Shown here: one piece after another, positions 41,510 through 42,610 of the stretch
Layout: every line of letters begins with the position of its first letter
Numbering within the stretch: the stretch's first letter is position 1
Assembly (NCBI GenBank): GCA_934695325.1
Contig: CAKUVD010000017.1
Span: 1 to 42,610 of the forward strand
Direction: 5' to 3'
DNA: 42,610 nucleotides
Source: an uncultured Bacteroidales bacterium
GTDB lineage: Bacteria; Bacteroidota; Bacteroidia; Bacteroidales; UBA932
Program-made: the position numbers and the translations under genes
The notes under the pieces: generated by a model
What the model was told of the DNA's origin: nothing
Databases searched by the model: none
What the model saw: the letters and a program-made list of their open reading frames with translations, nothing else

Positions 41510-42610
41510 TTACCTCACATTCGGATGCTCGCCCATATAGACAGGACATTCGCCTGTGGCACGGACAAACTTAGGGTCTACGCCGAAGGTCCAGTCGAAG
41601 CCTCGTGCCAATGACTTGGTGCCAACCTCGAATGAATCCTTCGCCACGAAGTCATCGAAATCGAAAACCTCTCCGGCATAAGACTTTATGCGTTCCACGA
41701 TGGCCTGGCGGCTGATGGCTGAGTAGTAAGGGATGTTGTTGTTCATACAGCTGGTCGCTTCGGAACGATAGACGCCGCGGCTGTGCATATATCCGCCCTC
41801 ATACATATCCACCTTGTCGGAATACTTCTTATGGTAGATGAGGTGCGCCCAAGGGACCTGCTTGGCATCGGCCGTCATCGAGAGGTTTTTGTACCAGCCA
41901 CGGGCCTTGTTAGCTCCATAAGCGGTCGACATATCGTCATCTCCCTTAGGGTGTTCGCAACCATCTTGACAAATACAGGTCTGGATGAAGGCATTATGAT
42001 ATATATACTCGTCACCGAGCTTGCCGAAGCCGTGTCCCCCGGCCTCGTGCTGGATAATGCCTCGGAAGTCATAAGGATAGGCATCCGTGCTGACAGGGCA
42101 GCAGGCTATAGCCGAGCCGTCACCATACATCATCGTCACGCCCTCGTAGGCCGAAGTGTTCATCAGCATTATCACAAGCGATTTGCTTAAGTCCATGCCC
42201 GAGTCAGCGCGTTTCGCCCAGCTGAAGCACTTGTCTGCATCTGGTGTCTTGATACGGTTCTGCGTGAAATAGCTGCTGAACTTGGTATCAGTAACAGTAT
42301 TGACCGTGCCTATGCCGCTGTCGTCGGACTTGGACACGACCGCATAGACATTGAAATACTCCTTATATGTCGAGTATGGCTCGATGCCGAAGAAATGCTT
42401 AAGACCATCTTCCGCATTCTGCTTGAATGTGCCCTTGGCAATGTCCTTCGCATCGTAGCCGTCACCGATGAACACTATGTCAATGCCGCCGCCCTTGGTG
42501 GCGGTGTTAAGTGTCATCACCTCTCCATCGGAATAGTCCGAGTCATACTGCTCCACATCCACCTCGCAGGTATAGTCCTTCTCGTCAAGCTTGAACACGA
42601 TTTCGCCGCT
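41510..42610 (-). CDS. M64-family (IgA-protease-type) metallopeptidase, C-terminal part (cut by right edge)
   Basis: The open frame ends with TAA at 41510 and continues beyond the right edge, so the start and N-terminal domain are not visible. The metalloprotease region has DIVFIGDGYDAKDI, the hydrolase nucleus IIQHEAGGHGFGKLGDEYIY (about residue 190 from the edge) and SCMNNNIPYYSAISRQAIVERI, the C-terminal M64 hallmark. The metal motif is HE-AGG-H, with three residues between glutamate and histidine, followed by LGDEY, which I believe is a variant seen in Bacteroidetes M64 proteins. Founding M64 enzymes cleave IgA. A cysteine-rich stretch (QTCICQDGCEHPKGDDD) lies after the active site. Likely exported. 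Fimbrillin follows 16 bases later. Confidence 0.9.
   Translation of the reverse strand, partial: SGEIVFKLDEKDYTCEVDVEQYDSDYSDGEVMTLNTATKGGGIDIVFIGDGYDAKDIAKGTFKQNAEDGLKHFFGIEPYSTYKEYFNVYAVVSKSDDSGIGTVNTVTDTKFSSYFTQNRIKTPDADKCFSWAKRADSGMDLSKSLVIMLMNTSAYEGVTMMYGDGSAIACCPVSTDAYPYDFRGIIQHEAGGHGFGKLGDEYIYHNAFIQTCICQDGCEHPKGDDDMSTAYGANKARGWYKNLSMTADAKQVPWAHLIYHKKYSDKVDMYEGGYMHSRGVYRSEATSCMNNNIPYYSAISRQAIVERIKSYAGEVFDFDDFVAKDSFEVGTKSLARGFDWTFGVDPKFVRATGECPVYMGEHPNVR

Overview
The window reads as chromosomal DNA of a member of the order Bacteroidales, probably a gut commensal; genus and species cannot be named from this alone. The evidence is SusC/SusD/SusE outer-membrane glycan machinery, GH92, GH76 and GH2 enzymes, a fimbrillin-type lipoprotein, an M64 peptidase, the Bacteroidetes-type V-ATPase operon carrying DUF2764, few purine-rich ribosome binding sites, and promoters of the Bacteroidetes form (TTTG, about 19 bases, TAnnTTTG). 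No rRNA, tRNA, insertion sequence, integrase, phage gene or CRISPR array was seen. Most genes lie on the minus strand in tight operons with 1-, 4-, 8- or 11-base overlaps.

Layout. 1-184 (-): secreted N-terminus of a GH2-type enzyme leaving the left edge. 358-1254 (+): a divergent AraC-type regulator. 1337-8720 (-): V-ATPase operon E, DUF2764, A, B, D, I, K, with a consensus promoter at 8897-8927 and a terminator at 1285-1317. 9074-11784 (-): APS kinase, exported PCMD-type protein, sulfotransferase, a compact sulfation operon. 11990-14501 (+): M20 dipeptidase and a NahK-like sugar kinase. 14625-15560 (-): alpha/beta hydrolase. 15600-15750: a cluster of five hairpins. 15756-17765 (-): BtuB-like TonB receptor. 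17967-19151 (-): cation/proton antiporter. 19315-21656 (+): GltD-like oxidoreductase and membrane metallophosphoesterase. 21634-26639 (-): FtsE, endonuclease III, K+/H+ antiporter, response regulator and histidine kinase, apparently one operon. 26824-29067 (-): PiT phosphate transporter fused to a PhoU-like domain. 29198-40381 (-): an alpha-mannan utilisation locus in the order mannose-6-phosphate isomerase, SusC, SusD, SusE, GH76, GH92. 40630-42610 (-): M64 peptidase (cut by the right edge) and fimbrillin lipoprotein.

How the parts work together. In the mannan locus, GH76 should cut alpha-1,6-mannan backbone, SusC/D/E bind and import pieces, GH92 releases mannose, and the isomerase, first in the operon, sends mannose-6-phosphate to glycolysis. 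In the sulfation operon CysC makes PAPS and the sulfotransferase transfers the sulfuryl group to an unknown acceptor; the exported partner is unexplained. The V-ATPase proteolipid keeps the Na+-binding residues of Enterococcus NtpK, and two other cation/proton antiporters lie in the window, so ion homeostasis is a recurring theme.

Two signals at whole-window scale are not explained by any gene. CATG is nearly absent (about 7 found by eye against roughly 166 expected), and the 7-mer GTCAATG/CATTGAC is strongly enriched (about 52 found against about 5 expected), split evenly between strands and present in several codon phases.
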